The position numbers and the translations under genes were made by a program. DNA of 64,000 nt from Cellulosimicrobium arenosum (GTDB lineage Bacteria > Actinomycetota > Actinomycetes > Actinomycetales > Cellulomonadaceae), in assembly GCF_014837295.1 (NCBI RefSeq), contig NZ_JACYHB010000004.1:62001-126000 (forward strand), read 5' to 3'. The stretch's first letter is position 1. Each line of letters begins with the position of its first letter. Positions 30,577 through 39,778 of this stretch are shown here, one piece after another. The notes under the pieces were generated by a model. The model had not been told where the DNA came from, made no database searches, and worked only from the letters and a program-made list of their open reading frames with translations.

Positions 30577-32295
30577 TCAGTCGCGCAGCTCCTGGTAGCG
30601 CGCGATGAGCGACGCCGTCGAGGGGTCCTGCGCCGCGAGCGCCGCCTCGTCGCCCGCGACCGCGGGAGCGATCTCCAGCGCGAGCTTCTTGCCGAGCTCG
30701 ACGCCCCACTGGTCGAAGCTGTCGATGCCCCACACGACGCCCTGGACGAACGTGACGTGCTCGTACAGCGCGATGAGCTGGCCGAGCACCGACGGTGTGA
30801 GCGCGGGTGCCAGGATCGACGTCGTCGGGCGGTTGCCCGGGAACGTCCGGGCGGACACGAGGTGCTCCGCGGTGCCCTCGTCGCGCACCTCGTCGGCGGT
30901 CTTGCCGAACGCCAGCGCCTTGGTCTGGGCGAAGTAGTTCGCGAGGAACAGCCCGTGCACGTCGGCACCCGGCTGGACCGCGCCGCCGTCGCCCACCTCG
31001 TCGACGAGCTCGTGCGCCGGGTTCGCGACGGCGATGAAGTCCGCGGGGACGAGGCGCGTGCCCTGGTGGATGAGCTGGTAGAACGCGTGCTGTCCGTTCG
31101 TGCCCGGCTCGCCCCAGAAGATCTCGCCCGTGTCGGTCGTGACCGGGGTGCCGTCCCAGCGCACGCGCTTGCCGTTCGACTCCATCGTGAGCTGCTGCAG
31201 GTATGCCGGGAAGCGGTGCAGGTACTGCGCGTACGGGAGCACGGCGTGGGTCTGGGCGTCGAGGAAGTTGACGTACCAGACGTTGAGCAGACCCATGAGC
31301 ACGGGCACGTTCCGGGCGAACGGCGTGGAGCGCACGTGCTGGTCGATCGCGTGGAACCCCGCGAGGAGCTCGGCGAACCGGTCCGGCCCGAACGCGATCG
31401 CGAGCGACGTGCCGATCGCCGAGTCGACCGAGTACCGGCCGCCCACCCAGTCCCAGAAGCCGAACGCGTTCGCGGGGTCGATCCCGAACGCCGCGACCTT
31501 GTCCAGCGCGGTGGACACGGCGACGAAGTGCTTCGCGACGGCGTCCTGGCGAGCCTCGTCGCTGTCCTCGATGGCGCCCGCCGCCGCCAGCCCCGTCCAC
31601 AGCCAGTCGCGCGCGAGGCGCGCGTTCGTCAGGGTCTCGAGCGTGCCGAACGTCTTGGACGCGACGACGACCAGGGTCGTGCGCGGGTCGAGCCCGGCGA
31701 GGGACTCCGCGACGTCCGTCGGGTCGATGTTCGAGACGAACCGGACGTCGATCTCCTCGTGCTTGTACGGCAGCAGCGCCTCGTACGCCATGACCGGACC
31801 GAGGTCCGACCCGCCGATGCCGATGTTCACGACCGTGCGCACGCGCTCGCCCGTCACGCCCGTCCACTCGCCCGAGCGGACCTTGTCCGCGAACGCGTAG
31901 ACCTTCGCGAGCTCGGTGTGCACGTCGGCGTCCACGTCCTGGCCGTCGACCACCAGGTGCTCGTCGGCGCCGAGCGGCGCCGGGCGGCGCAGCGCGGTGT
32001 GCAGGACGGCACGGTCCTCCGTGACGTTGATGTGCTCCCCGCGGAACATCGCCTCGAGACGGCCACCGAGGTCGACCTCGTCCGCGAGGCGCAGCAGCAG
32101 CTCGAGGGTCTCGTCGGTGACGAGGTTCTTCGAGAGGTCGACCGTGAGGTCCGCCGCCTCGTGCGTGTGGCGGTCCGCACGCCCCGGGTCGACCGCGAAC
32201 CACGCGCGCAGGTCGGGGACGAGGTCGTCGCGGTGTGCGGTCAGCGCGTCCCAGGACGGAGTCGTCGTGGCGTCGACGGGAGGAGGTGTGCTCAT
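30577..32295 (-). CDS. pgi: Glucose-6-phosphate isomerase
   Basis: 572 residues of the long bacterial PGI type. Motifs include [40 protein letters not shown], the family signature [43 protein letters not shown] with catalytic Glu and His, and the second signature [16 protein letters not shown]. It interconverts glucose-6-P and fructose-6-P. TAAGTT lies 7 nt before the ATG (leaderless). It is not in an operon. Confidence 0.97.
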   Translation of the reverse strand: MSTPPPVDATTTPSWDALTAHRDDLVPDLRAWFAVDPGRADRHTHEAADLTVDLSKNLVTDETLELLLRLADEVDLGGRLEAMFRGEHINVTEDRAVLHTALRRPAPLGADEHLVVDGQDVDADVHTELAKVYAFADKVRSGEWTGVTGERVRTVVNIGIGGSDLGPVMAYEALLPYKHEEIDVRFVSNIDPTDVAESLAGLDPRTTLVVVASKTFGTLETLTNARLARDWLWTGLAAAGAIEDSDEARQDAVAKHFVAVSTALDKVAAFGIDPANAFGFWDWVGGRYSVDSAIGTSLAIAFGPDRFAELLAGFHAIDQHVRSTPFARNVPVLMGLLNVWYVNFLDAQTHAVLPYAQYLHRFPAYLQQLTMESNGKRVRWDGTPVTTDTGEIFWGEPGTNGQHAFYQLIHQGTRLVPADFIAVANPAHELVDEVGDGGAVQPGADVHGLFLANYFAQTKALAFGKTADEVRDEGTAEHLVSARTFPGNRPTTSILAPALTPSVLGQLIALYEHVTFVQGVVWGIDSFDQWGVELGKKLALEIAPAVAGDEAALAAQDPSTASLIARYQELRD

Positions 32296-32302
32296 GCGGC
32301 CC

Positions 32303-32308
32303 AACTTA
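32303..32308 (-). promoter_or_regulatory. -10 element TAAGTT, leaderless promoter of pgi
   Basis: TAAGTT on the minus strand is followed by 7 nt and the ATG at 32295. Confidence 0.5.
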
Positions 32309-32439
32309 CTGACCGACGCCCCTGATCGCCTACCGCGCCCAGGGTGCGATCGGCCGGTCGCCTGGGCGGGCGGACGTCGGTGGCGGGGGCCACGATGGGA
32401 CCGACGGCGCGACCCGCGTGCCGCGGAGGGAGGCGACCG

Positions 32440-33018
32440 ATGGCCGAGGTGCTGCTGTTCCACCACGCGCTGGGGCTCACCTACGGGGTCCAGGACCTGG
32501 CGCAGAGGCTGCGCGACGCCGGCCACGTCGTGCACGTGCCCGACCTCTTCGAGGGGCACACGTTCGGCACCCTGGACGACGGCGTCGCCTACGCGCAGGA
32601 GCTCGGGTTCGACACGCTGCTCGAACGCGCCCGGGGCACCGCCGACGCGCTCGGCCCGGCGCTCGTCTACGCCGGGGTCTCGCTCGGCGTGGTGGCCGCC
32701 CAGGCGCTCGCGCAGAACCGCGCGGGCGCCAAGGGTGCCGTCCTGCTCGAGGCCTGCGTCCCCGTGTCCGAGTTCGGTGCGGCCTGGCCCGACGCCGTGC
32801 CCGTGCAGGTCCACGGCATGGACGCGGACCCGTTCTTCGCGGGAGAGGGCGACGTCGACGCGGCGCGGGAGCTGGTCGACGCGACGCCCGACGCCGAGCT
32901 GTTCCTCTACCCGGGCGACCAGCACCTCTTCACCGACTCGTCGCGCCCGACGTACGACGCGCAGGCCGCGACCCTCGTCGTCGAGAGGACGATCAGGTTC
33001 CTCGACGGGATCCGCTGA
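32440..33018 (+). CDS. Dienelactone hydrolase-family alpha/beta hydrolase
   Basis: 192 residues: [56 protein letters not shown] with Ser rather than Cys in the nucleophile elbow, [12 protein letters not shown] and [14 protein letters not shown] with the catalytic His. This is the compact DLH fold. Substrate is unknown. SD GGAGGGAGG lies 6 nt before the ATG. Confidence 0.82.
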   Translation: MAEVLLFHHALGLTYGVQDLAQRLRDAGHVVHVPDLFEGHTFGTLDDGVAYAQELGFDTLLERARGTADALGPALVYAGVSLGVVAAQALAQNRAGAKGAVLLEACVPVSEFGAAWPDAVPVQVHGMDADPFFAGEGDVDAARELVDATPDAELFLYPGDQHLFTDSSRPTYDAQAATLVVERTIRFLDGIR

Positions 33019-33063
33019 CCGGGTCCGCCGCCGAGCGACGGTGTCGTCGTCGGATCGCCCGGG

Positions 33064-34293
33064 TCAGACCGCGTCGGCCTGGCCGTGTCCCGTCGCCCGT
33101 GCAGCAGACGCGCTCTCCGGCCCCCCGACCCGCTTCTGCCAGGCAGCCCACCCGCCGGCCGGCCGGAACCCCAGCGCGACGTTGATCGCGAGCATGTGCT
33201 GGTTCTCCTCGGCGTTGCCGGTGTGGATGCGGCGCGTCGACGGACGCTCGGTCACCAGGGCCTCGAGGTTCGCCGTCTTGACGAGCATGCCGAGCCGACG
33301 ACCGCGGTGCTCGCTCAGGACGAGCGTGTCCTCCTGGTTCGCGAACTGCTGCTGGTCCTTCGGGTACTCGAAGAGCGTGAAGGCGGCGAGGACTCCCGTG
33401 GGGACGTGCTCCGCCGCCGTCATGAGGAACCCGTGGCCGCTGCCGAGGAGCCGGTCGACCATCGTGCGCACGCGTTCGTCGTCCCACGGGTCCTCGTCGT
33501 ACTCGACACCACCCGCGGGTGCGTCGGTGCTCATGCGCGTGAACAGCACGCCGACCTGGTCGGCCCACTCGGCCGGGATCTCGTCGACCCACGTGTGCAG
33601 GCGGTAGTCGGGACCTGCCGCAGCTCTCGACTCGGCGCCGAACCGCGCCAGCAGCCCGTCCTCCAAGGGCATCTCGAGCACGGAGTGCCGTTCCACCTGC
33701 TCGAGCGTGTAGCCGCGCTCGAGCGCGAACCGGGTCGACGGCGCGTCCGCCGACACGCGACCGGCGCCGGTGGTCGCGGCGACTGCACCCGGTCCGGCCG
33801 GCGGCTCCTCACCCTGCTGGGCGTACGAGAGGAACGTGGTGCGGCCGGCGTCGAGAACGATCTGCTCACCCAGCGAGAGGAGTACCGATCCGACGCCCTG
33901 GCCGCGCGCGGACGGGCGCACGAACGGGTGCACCTCGCCCAGGTGCTCGTTGCTCGTCACGGGACGGCTCAGGAAGACGTGCCCGACGACGTCGGTGACC
34001 TCCGGCAGCGGACCACCGGCCCGCAGGGCGTCGGCACGGACGACGACGAACCGCCGCTTCGCCTGGTACTCCTGGTGACGCATGCCCGACAGCACGTCGC
34101 GCGCGTCGAGGGCCATGTCGTCGTGCCCGTACGTCTCGCGCTGGATCTCGTGGTCGATGTCCGCGATCGCCCGGAACGCCCACGCCTCCGGTGCGTCGAG
34201 GTCGCCGTCGGGACGCGCGTCGGTCACGACCTCGACGAGGGCGAGGCCGGTCGGTAGCTCCAGGGCGGGCCTGCGCGTCGTGCTGCTGCTCAT
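33064..34293 (-). CDS. Tandem GNAT-family N-acetyltransferase
   Basis: 409 residues with two GNAT domains. The N-terminal copy (~10-220) has VVGHVFLSRP, EVHPFVRPSARGQGVGSVLL (acetyl-CoA motif RGQGVGS) and LALVEVVTD. The C-terminal copy (~235-395) has VLAAFTLFEYPKDQQQFANQ, DTLVLSEHRGRRLGMLVKTA (motif RGRRLG) and RRIHTGNAEENQHMLAINVA. The double-GNAT layout resembles mycothiol synthase-type proteins, but the HTGNAEENxxMLxIN block is typical of a separate actinobacterial group of unknown substrate. The start is uncertain because no good SD is seen. Confidence 0.85.
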   Translation of the reverse strand: MSSSTTRRPALELPTGLALVEVVTDARPDGDLDAPEAWAFRAIADIDHEIQRETYGHDDMALDARDVLSGMRHQEYQAKRRFVVVRADALRAGGPLPEVTDVVGHVFLSRPVTSNEHLGEVHPFVRPSARGQGVGSVLLSLGEQIVLDAGRTTFLSYAQQGEEPPAGPGAVAATTGAGRVSADAPSTRFALERGYTLEQVERHSVLEMPLEDGLLARFGAESRAAAGPDYRLHTWVDEIPAEWADQVGVLFTRMSTDAPAGGVEYDEDPWDDERVRTMVDRLLGSGHGFLMTAAEHVPTGVLAAFTLFEYPKDQQQFANQEDTLVLSEHRGRRLGMLVKTANLEALVTERPSTRRIHTGNAEENQHMLAINVALGFRPAGGWAAWQKRVGGPESASAARATGHGQADAV

Positions 34294-34344
34294 CTCCCCA
34301 GGGTGCGCGCGCCGTCGGGCGGTGTCCACGCAATTGCGGACGCA

Positions 34345-34378
34345 CGAGAGCCCGGGTCCGTGCGGACCCGGGCTCTCG
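34345..34378. terminator. 16-bp perfect hairpin
   Basis: CGAGAGCCCGGGTCCG (34345-34360) and CGGACCCGGGCTCTCG (34363-34378) with TG at the tip. It lies 38 nt beyond the stop of the GlsB-type gene and 52 nt before the GNAT start, so it should separate the two minus-strand transcripts. Confidence 0.8.
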
Positions 34379-34416
34379 GCTCGCGCCGCGCGCACGCGGC
34401 GGCGAGGGGCGTCGAC

Positions 34417-34680
34417 TCAGCGCTTGCGGCGGGCGACCGCGCCCCAGATCAGCAGGACGAGGAGCGACCCGACGAACGCCCAGAACCAGGTGGTGAGAGA
34501 GAAGAACTCGTCGTTCGCGTCGGCGCCGAACAACGCTCCGCCGACCCACCCGCCGAGGAGTGCTCCGAGGATCCCGACGACGAGCGTCACGATCCAGCCC
34601 CCTGCTGCCTTGCCGGGCAGGACCGCCCGGGCGATGGCGCCCATGATGAGGCCGATGAGGATCCAGCCGATGATGCCCAC
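34417..34680 (-). CDS. GlsB/YeaQ/YmgE-family stress-response membrane protein
   Basis: 87 residues with three transmembrane helices: GIIGWILIGLIMGAIARAVL, GGWIVTLVVGILGALLGGWV (GG-rich) and TTWFWAFVGSLLVLLIWGAV. It is Gly-rich and typical of transglycosylase-associated proteins of this family. The GTG at 34680 has SD AAGGAG at ~8 nt. Its role is general stress; the molecular function is unknown. Confidence 0.88.
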   Translation of the reverse strand: MGIIGWILIGLIMGAIARAVLPGKAAGGWIVTLVVGILGALLGGWVGGALFGADANDEFFSLTTWFWAFVGSLLVLLIWGAVARRKR

Positions 34681-34871
34681 AGCAACGTCTCCTTGCGTCA
34701 GAGGACAAATATGGCCACACCGGGCACATGCCCCGAATGGCCGGGCACGACTCTTGCACCACCGAGCACGGTTCGCACCTCGAACCGCATCTTCGCAGCG
34801 CTCTACGTCCCCGCCCCGCACGTGCACCCCGCATGCGCACCCGCACACTTCTCGGCGGCGGGACGTCGTCG

Positions 34872-34877
34872 TAGGCT
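34872..34877 (+). promoter_or_regulatory. -10 element TAGGCT, leaderless promoter
   Basis: TAGGCT is followed by 6 nt and the ATG at 34884. Confidence 0.55.
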
Positions 34878-34883
34878 CGGGGG

Positions 34884-35309
34884 ATGGCGACCTCTGGCGG
34901 TGCGGGCGGTGCCGGCCCTGCTGCCGGTGACAGGGGCGGACGGCCGTCGAGTGCTCGCGTGGACAGCTGGCTGTGGGCCGTGCGTGCGTTCAAGAGCCGG
35001 TCGCAGGCGACGTCAGCGGTCAAGGCGGGTCACGTGCGCGTCAACGGCGATCGGGCGAAGCCGGCGACGAACGTCAAGGTCGGTGACCGCGTCGTGGTGC
35101 GCGGCGGGATCGTCGAGAAGGTCCTCGTCGTGGAGAAGATCCTGGTCAAGCGGGTCTCGGCCGCGCTCGCGGCGGAGGCGCTCACGGATCAGAGCCCGCC
35201 CCCGCCCCCGCGCGAGCTCACCGTCCCGATCGGGATGCGCGACCGGGGCGCGGGCCGCCCGACCAAGCGCGAGCGCCGCGAGCTCGACCGCCTCCGCGGC
35301 CGCACCTGA
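34884..35309 (+). CDS. S4-domain RNA-binding protein (HslR/Hsp15-like)
   Basis: 141 residues. The S4 domain SARVDSWLWAVRAFKSRSQA, TSAVKAGHVRVNGDRAKPAT, NVKVGDRVVVRGG matches the Hsp15 family, which rescues stalled 50S subunits with nascent chains in E. coli. The C-terminal basic tail (GRPTKRERRELDRLRG) is also typical. The first ~22 residues are a Gly/Ala-rich extension. Confidence 0.88.
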   Translation: MATSGGAGGAGPAAGDRGGRPSSARVDSWLWAVRAFKSRSQATSAVKAGHVRVNGDRAKPATNVKVGDRVVVRGGIVEKVLVVEKILVKRVSAALAAEALTDQSPPPPPRELTVPIGMRDRGAGRPTKRERRELDRLRGRT

Positions 35310-35341
35310 CCCTCCCGGACGGCGCGCGACCTTCTCCTGGT

Positions 35342-35371
35342 CGAGTGATGCACTCCGGTCCGAGTGATGCA
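35342..35371. repeat. Two CGAGTGATGCA direct repeats
   Basis: Identical 11-mers at 35342-35352 and 35361-35371, repeating every 19 nt, lie in the gap between two convergent genes. I see no gene in 35310-35433. They could be protein-binding sites, but their position between stops makes promoter function unlikely. Confidence 0.4.
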
Positions 35372-35433
35372 TGTCCGCGTGCGTCGCTCGGCCGAGAGTG
35401 CAGCGCTCGGCGATGCCCGCGGTGCGACGGTGG

Positions 35434-36000
35434 CTACTCCTCGCGGAGGCGCGGTTCCGTGCGAGCGGCCGGGTGCAGGCCGGCCTTGTCCGCGTAGAAC
35501 GCCCGGACGGCCGTCATGTCGGCAGCGACGTCTCCCGTCAGGTCGATCGTCGGTCCCAGGCCCGCGGTCATCGTCGTCCGGTCGACGTAGCCGAGGGTCA
35601 CGGGCAGGCCGGCCTCGCGGGCGATGCGGTAGAAGCCGGACTTCCAGTACTGCCCCGCGCCGCGTGTCCCTTCAGGCGTCACGACGAGCGAGAACACCTC
35701 GCCCGAGCGCACACGCCCGACCACGTCGGTGACGATGCTGCTGGGGTCGCGACGGTCCACGGGGATGCCGCCGAGCGCGCGCATGAGCGGACCGGCGGGG
35801 CCCGCGAACAACGTGTGCTTGCCGAGCCAGCGCACGTGGATGCCGGTGCTCCAGGCGATCGCGAGCATGAGGACGAAGTCCCAGTTGGAGGTGTGCGGAG
35901 CGCCGACCAGCAGCGTGGGCCTGCCCGTGTCGTACGGCTCGCTGCGCAACGTCCAGCGGCTCACCCTCCAGTAGCTGCGGGCGAGGGCGCGGCGGATCAT
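35434..36000 (-). CDS. 1-acyl-sn-glycerol-3-phosphate acyltransferase-family protein
   Basis: 188 residues with the PlsC motifs: APHTSNWDFVLMLAIAW (H36-x4-D41), GGIPVDRRDP and LVVTPEGTRGAGQYWKSGFY (PEGTR). It transfers an acyl chain to lysophosphatidate or a related lipid at the membrane. The ATG at 36000 was chosen because TAGCGT lies 7 nt upstream. An in-frame GTG at 36069 would add a Ser/Pro-rich tail. Confidence 0.87.
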   Translation of the reverse strand: MIRRALARSYWRVSRWTLRSEPYDTGRPTLLVGAPHTSNWDFVLMLAIAWSTGIHVRWLGKHTLFAGPAGPLMRALGGIPVDRRDPSSIVTDVVGRVRSGEVFSLVVTPEGTRGAGQYWKSGFYRIAREAGLPVTLGYVDRTTMTAGLGPTIDLTGDVAADMTAVRAFYADKAGLHPAARTEPRLREE

Positions 36001-36007
36001 GGCGGTC

Positions 36008-36013
36008 ACGCTA
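36008..36013 (-). promoter_or_regulatory. -10 element TAGCGT, leaderless promoter
   Basis: TAGCGT on the minus strand is followed by 7 nt and the ATG at 36000. Confidence 0.5.
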
Positions 36014-36060
36014 CGCGACGAGGCAGGAGGCGAGACGTCGACAGGCGGAGCGCGCGTGGC

Positions 36061-36066
36061 TAGGCT
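36061..36066 (+). promoter_or_regulatory. -10 element TAGGCT of the ROK operon
   Basis: TAGGCT ends 6 nt before a GTG at 36073, which starts a 26-codon frame. The predicted transcription start is ~36073, about 80 nt before the ROK ATG. Confidence 0.5.
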
Positions 36067-36072
36067 CACGGC

Positions 36073-36153
36073 GTGGGTAGGACACCTCGTGTCCTACCAG
36101 CCGGGTGGGGCAGCGGCTTCCGCGCGGTGTCCGCTCGCTCGACGGAGATCTGA
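36073..36153 (+). CDS. Putative leaderless 26-codon leader ORF coupled to the ROK gene
   Basis: From the GTG at 36073 the frame reads MGRTPRVLPAGWGSGFRA, then VSARSTEI, and ends in TGA at 36151-36153, whose A is the first base of the ROK ATG (TGATG). The start has leaderless geometry (TAGGCT plus 6 nt). The peptide resembles nothing I know. It may be a translational coupling device or a chance frame. Conservation in relatives would decide. Confidence 0.35.
   Translation: MGRTPRVLPAGWGSGFRAVSARSTEI
36076..36098 (+). promoter_or_regulatory. Perfect palindromic operator candidate of the ROK operon
   Basis: 10-bp arms GGTAGGACAC (36076-36085) and GTGTCCTACC (36089-36098) flank CTC. It begins about 3 nt after the predicted transcription start, where a bound repressor would block elongation or promoter escape. 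The encoded ROK protein is the natural candidate ligand (inferred autoregulation). Confidence 0.65.
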
Positions 36154-37364
36154 TGGACAAGCTGCTCGCCGGTTCCCCCGCACGACTGCGCGCTCTGAAC
36201 GCCCGCGCCGTGCTCGACTCCCTCGGCTCGGGACCGCCGCGAGCCCGGCCGGAGATCACCACCACGACGGGACTGTCGAAGACGACGGTGGCGCAGGCGC
36301 TGCGCGCGCTCGTCGCGACCGGAGTCGTCGTGGACGCCGGGCTGGACCACGACCGCCGCGGGCCGGCGGCGACCCTCTACCGCGTCGATCCCGACCACGC
36401 GTTCGGCCTCGGGGTGGACGTCGCGCGCGACAGGGTGCGGGCCGCGCTCGTGGACGTCACGGGTGCCGTGCGTGCCCGTGCGGAGCGCCGGGACGTGGCG
36501 ACCACCGTCGCGGCCCGCGCTCGCGCCATCGCCGACCTTGCCCGGTCCTGCACGGCCGACGTCCAGACCCGGCTCGGATCGGGTCGGTCCATCGAGGTGA
36601 CCCGAGCGGTCGTCGGGCTGCCGACCGTCGTCGGTCCCGATCGAGCGACGATCCGTCGCGTCCCCGGCTTCGAGAAGGGCGGGACGACGCTGCGCGACGC
36701 GATCGCCGACGCCCTGGGTTGTCCGGTCGCGCTCGAGAACGACCTCAACCTCGCCGCGGTCGCCGAGCAGCACGACGGTGCCGCCACCGGTGTCCGGTCG
36801 TTCGTCGTGCTGGGTTTCGGCGAGGGGTTCGGGGCCGGTCTCGTCCTCGACGGGCGTCTGCACCGCGGCGCCGCCGGCGGTGCGGGTGAGGTCGCGTTCC
36901 TGCCGCACGCGGACGGCCCGCTCGGGATGCAGGCACTGGGCACCACCGCGCTCGCGGCGATCGCCCGGGACCACGGTCTGCCCGACGGCATCACCCTGGC
37001 CGGTGCCGTCGACCGGGCCCAGGAGGGCGACGCCTCGGCCGGCGCCGCGCTCGACACGGTCGCCGCCCGGCTCGCGGTCGTCGCCGGGACGGTCGCGCTC
37101 GTGGTCGAGCCCGAGCTGTTCGTCCTGACGGGCCAGGCGGCGCGGTCACCGCTCGCCGACCGGGTCACGGCGTTCCTGGCCGAGCAGCTCGCGATCCTGC
37201 CGATGCACGTCGTCCCCAGCGCGCTCGGCGGTGACGGCGTGGTCCTCGGCGCCGCCCGAGAGGCGAGCGACGCCCTGCGCGAGCTCGTCTTCGACCGGGC
37301 CGTGACGGCGACGCCCGGGGACGAAGCGGACGGCGGGACGACGGACGAGGAGGCCGCGGTGTGA
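36153..37364 (+). CDS. ROK-family transcriptional regulator
   Basis: 403 residues. The N-terminal winged HTH (LRALNARAVLDSLGSGPPRA, ITTTTGLSKTTVAQALRALV) is followed by a ROK domain with [33 protein letters not shown] and FVVLGFGEGFGAGLVLDGRL. The zinc-binding Cys cluster (CxCGxxGCxE) of ROK kinases is absent, replaced by EVAFLPHADGPLGMQALG, so it is probably a sugar-sensing repressor rather than a kinase. SD GGAG is 5 nt before the ATG. It overlaps the deacetylase gene by GTGA. Confidence 0.85.
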   Translation: MDKLLAGSPARLRALNARAVLDSLGSGPPRARPEITTTTGLSKTTVAQALRALVATGVVVDAGLDHDRRGPAATLYRVDPDHAFGLGVDVARDRVRAALVDVTGAVRARAERRDVATTVAARARAIADLARSCTADVQTRLGSGRSIEVTRAVVGLPTVVGPDRATIRRVPGFEKGGTTLRDAIADALGCPVALENDLNLAAVAEQHDGAATGVRSFVVLGFGEGFGAGLVLDGRLHRGAAGGAGEVAFLPHADGPLGMQALGTTALAAIARDHGLPDGITLAGAVDRAQEGDASAGAALDTVAARLAVVAGTVALVVEPELFVLTGQAARSPLADRVTAFLAEQLAILPMHVVPSALGGDGVVLGAAREASDALRELVFDRAVTATPGDEADGGTTDEEAAV

Positions 37365-38290
37365 GCGGGGCTCCGAGCGGTCTCGCGCAGCGTCTCGGCC
37401 TGGACCGGGATGCGAGGGCGATCATCCTCAACGCGGACGACCTCGGCATGTGCCGCGCGGCGAACCGTGCCGTCCTCGAGCTGCTGCTCGCGGGGCACGT
37501 CGACTCCGCGACGATCATGGTGCCGTGCCCCTGGGCCCCCGACGCGTTCGCGTCCGCGGCGGCGCACCCCGACCTCGACGTCGGGGTCCACCTCGTCCTG
37601 ACGAGCGAGTGGACGCGCTACCGCTGGCGCCCGCTGACCGGGGTCGGGACCTCGTTGGTCGACGCCGCGGGCTACTTCCCGGCCGACGTGGCCGCGGTCG
37701 AGCGGCACGCGCGCGACGAGGACGTGGCGGCGGAGCTCGCGGCCCAGCTCGAGACCGCACTCGCCGCAGGCGTCGACGTGACGCACCTCGACAACCACAT
37801 GGGCTCGGTCTACGGGCTCGAGACGGGCAGGGACTTCCTGCCGCAGGTCTTCGAGCTCGCCGCGCGCCACGGGCTGCCGTTCCGCCTGCCCCGCACGATC
37901 GACGGCATGGGACTGCCCGACTCCGTGCAGCCCGTCCTCGACGCGGCGACCGTCGCGGCGGACGCGCTCGGCATCGTCGTCCCCGACCGGCTCTGGACGC
38001 ACCCGTTCACCCTGGCGGACGAGGGCACGGCGGCCGAGGAGGACTACGCCGACGTCAAGGCGGGCTTCTGCGACCTGCTGCGCAGCGTGCGTCCGGGCGT
38101 CACGGAGGTCTACCTGCACCCGATGCTCGACGACGACGAGCTCGCCGACGTGGCCGACCACTCGGTGGCCAAGCGCGGGTTCGAGCACCGGTTGCTCGCC
38201 GACCCGGACGTGGCCGCGGTGATCGCCGCCGAGGGGCTGGTGCGCGTCGGGTGGCGCGACCTGCGCGCCGTGCAGCGCGGCGAACGGTGA
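37361..38290 (+). CDS. ChbG/YdjC-family carbohydrate deacetylase
   Basis: 309 residues: ARAIILNADDLGMCRAANRA (the metal-binding DD), DVGVHLVLTSEW (His), VTHLDNHMGSVYGLETGRDF (His-x3-His type) and VTEVYLHPMLDD. This is the YdjC fold; E. coli ChbG deacetylates chitobiose and chitotriose phosphates. It lies between a ROK regulator and a GPH symporter with GTGA overlaps on both sides, pointing to use of N-acetylated oligosaccharides. The exact sugar is unknown. Confidence 0.88.
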   Translation: MSGAPSGLAQRLGLDRDARAIILNADDLGMCRAANRAVLELLLAGHVDSATIMVPCPWAPDAFASAAAHPDLDVGVHLVLTSEWTRYRWRPLTGVGTSLVDAAGYFPADVAAVERHARDEDVAAELAAQLETALAAGVDVTHLDNHMGSVYGLETGRDFLPQVFELAARHGLPFRLPRTIDGMGLPDSVQPVLDAATVAADALGIVVPDRLWTHPFTLADEGTAAEEDYADVKAGFCDLLRSVRPGVTEVYLHPMLDDDELADVADHSVAKRGFEHRLLADPDVAAVIAAEGLVRVGWRDLRAVQRGER

Positions 38291-39696
38291 GCGACCTGGT
38301 AGCGCGGTGGCGCGACCGCCGGCTGGTCGGGGCACCGACGCGCGCACAGACCCTCGCGTACGGAGCGTCGGCCTTCCCGGCGAACCTGCTGACCCAGACG
38401 TTCTCGGCGTTCGTCGTGTACTTCTACGTCGACCACCTCGGCGTCGCCGCCGGCTGGGTCGCGGGAGCGATGATCGCGCACGGGATCCTCAACGCGGTCC
38501 TGAACCCGCTCGTGGGCGCCTGCTCGGACCGTCGCCGCACCCGGTGGGGGCGGCGCGTGCCCTGGATCGGGCTGGGGATCGTCCCGCTCGTCGTCGCGTT
38601 CGCGCTCGTGTGGACGCCGCCCGACCTGGGCCCGGTCGGGCTGCTCGTGTGGTTCCTGCTCGTGGTCGCCGTGTTCGACGTCGCGTACGTGGTCGTCGTG
38701 CTCAACGCCTCCGCGCTCTTCCCGGAGATCTTCCGCACGACGGCGGAGCGCGCCCGCGGCAACACGCCGCGCCAGGTCTTCGGACTGGTGGGGATGATCC
38801 TCGGCACCGCCGGTGCGCCCCTGCTGTACGGGACGGTCGGGTGGCCGGGCATGGCTCTCGCGCTCGGGGTCGTGAGCCTCGGATTCTTCGCCTGGTCCCT
38901 CGTCGGGATGGTCGAGCGTCCGGTGGACGACGTGACGGTGACCGAGCGCGAGGCGGCCGTGGGCCTGCGTGACCAGATCCGGTACACGTTCGCGAACCGC
39001 GCGTTCGTCACGTACGTGCTCGGCTCGCTCCTGCTGCAGAGCACGTCCGCGATCGTGCTCGCCGCCGTGCCGTTCTACGTGCGGTACACCCTCGGTGGGG
39101 TCGAGGCCGACGCGACGCTCCTGCTCGCACCCGTGTTCGTCGCGGCAATCCCGTCGATCTTCGCGTGGTCCTGGGTGGTGCGCCGCCTCGGTCCCCGCAC
39201 CACGATGCTGTGGGTCGTGGCGGTCTACGGAGCCTCGACCTGCCTGTACCTCGTCCCGTCCACCGTGCTCGGCGCGGCCGTGGCAGGGCTGGCCGTCGGC
39301 GTCGGGATCGCCGGGCTCATGCAGGTCCTCGAGGTCGCGCTCGCGCAGCTGATCGACGAGGACGAGCGTCGCACCGGGTTGCGCCGCGAGGGCATGTACT
39401 TCGGCGCCAACGGGTTCGTGGTCCGCGGGTCGGTGATCGTGCAGGCCGTCGTCGTCGCCGGCGTGCTCGGCGCGAGCGGGTACGTCGAGGGCGCTGCGAC
39501 CCAGCCTGCCGACGTCGCGGCGGGCGTGCGCCTGCTCCTCGGTGCCGTGCCGGTGTGCCTGGCCGCGCTCGCGTTCGTGTGCTTCTGGTTCTACCCGTTG
39601 CGCGGGCGCGGCGACGGGGACGGTGAGGTCCCGGTGGGCGAGGCGATGTCCGACGCCGCGGCGTCGCCCACCGTCGGCGACCCGCTCCCGCGGTAG
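38287..39696 (+). CDS. GPH-type (MelB-like) sugar:cation symporter, MFS
   Basis: 469 residues with about 12 transmembrane helices. Typical GPH motifs include FVVYFYVDHLGVAAGWVAGA, GILNAVLNPLVGACSDRRRT, RWGRRVPWI (the R-x-G-R-R loop after helix 2), FPEIFRTTAERARGNTPRQ and EDERRTGLRREGMYFGANGF. The third gene of the ROK operon, with GTG overlapping the deacetylase stop. It presumably imports the oligosaccharide handled by the deacetylase. Confidence 0.88.
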   Translation: MSDLVARWRDRRLVGAPTRAQTLAYGASAFPANLLTQTFSAFVVYFYVDHLGVAAGWVAGAMIAHGILNAVLNPLVGACSDRRRTRWGRRVPWIGLGIVPLVVAFALVWTPPDLGPVGLLVWFLLVVAVFDVAYVVVVLNASALFPEIFRTTAERARGNTPRQVFGLVGMILGTAGAPLLYGTVGWPGMALALGVVSLGFFAWSLVGMVERPVDDVTVTEREAAVGLRDQIRYTFANRAFVTYVLGSLLLQSTSAIVLAAVPFYVRYTLGGVEADATLLLAPVFVAAIPSIFAWSWVVRRLGPRTTMLWVVAVYGASTCLYLVPSTVLGAAVAGLAVGVGIAGLMQVLEVALAQLIDEDERRTGLRREGMYFGANGFVVRGSVIVQAVVVAGVLGASGYVEGAATQPADVAAGVRLLLGAVPVCLAALAFVCFWFYPLRGRGDGDGEVPVGEAMSDAAASPTVGDPLPR

Positions 39697-39778
39697 CGAC
39701 CGACCGGCCGATCGTCCGGCGACGGCGACGGCGACGGCGTGAGGTGCCGCGCGGACGGACGCGTGGTAGACCGGCACC

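Noticed and set aside
36073-36153. Frameshifted N-terminus of the ROK protein instead of a leader ORF
   Set aside because: The ROK frame beginning at ATG 36153 already has a full winged HTH and a good Shine-Dalgarno, so no N-terminal part is missing.
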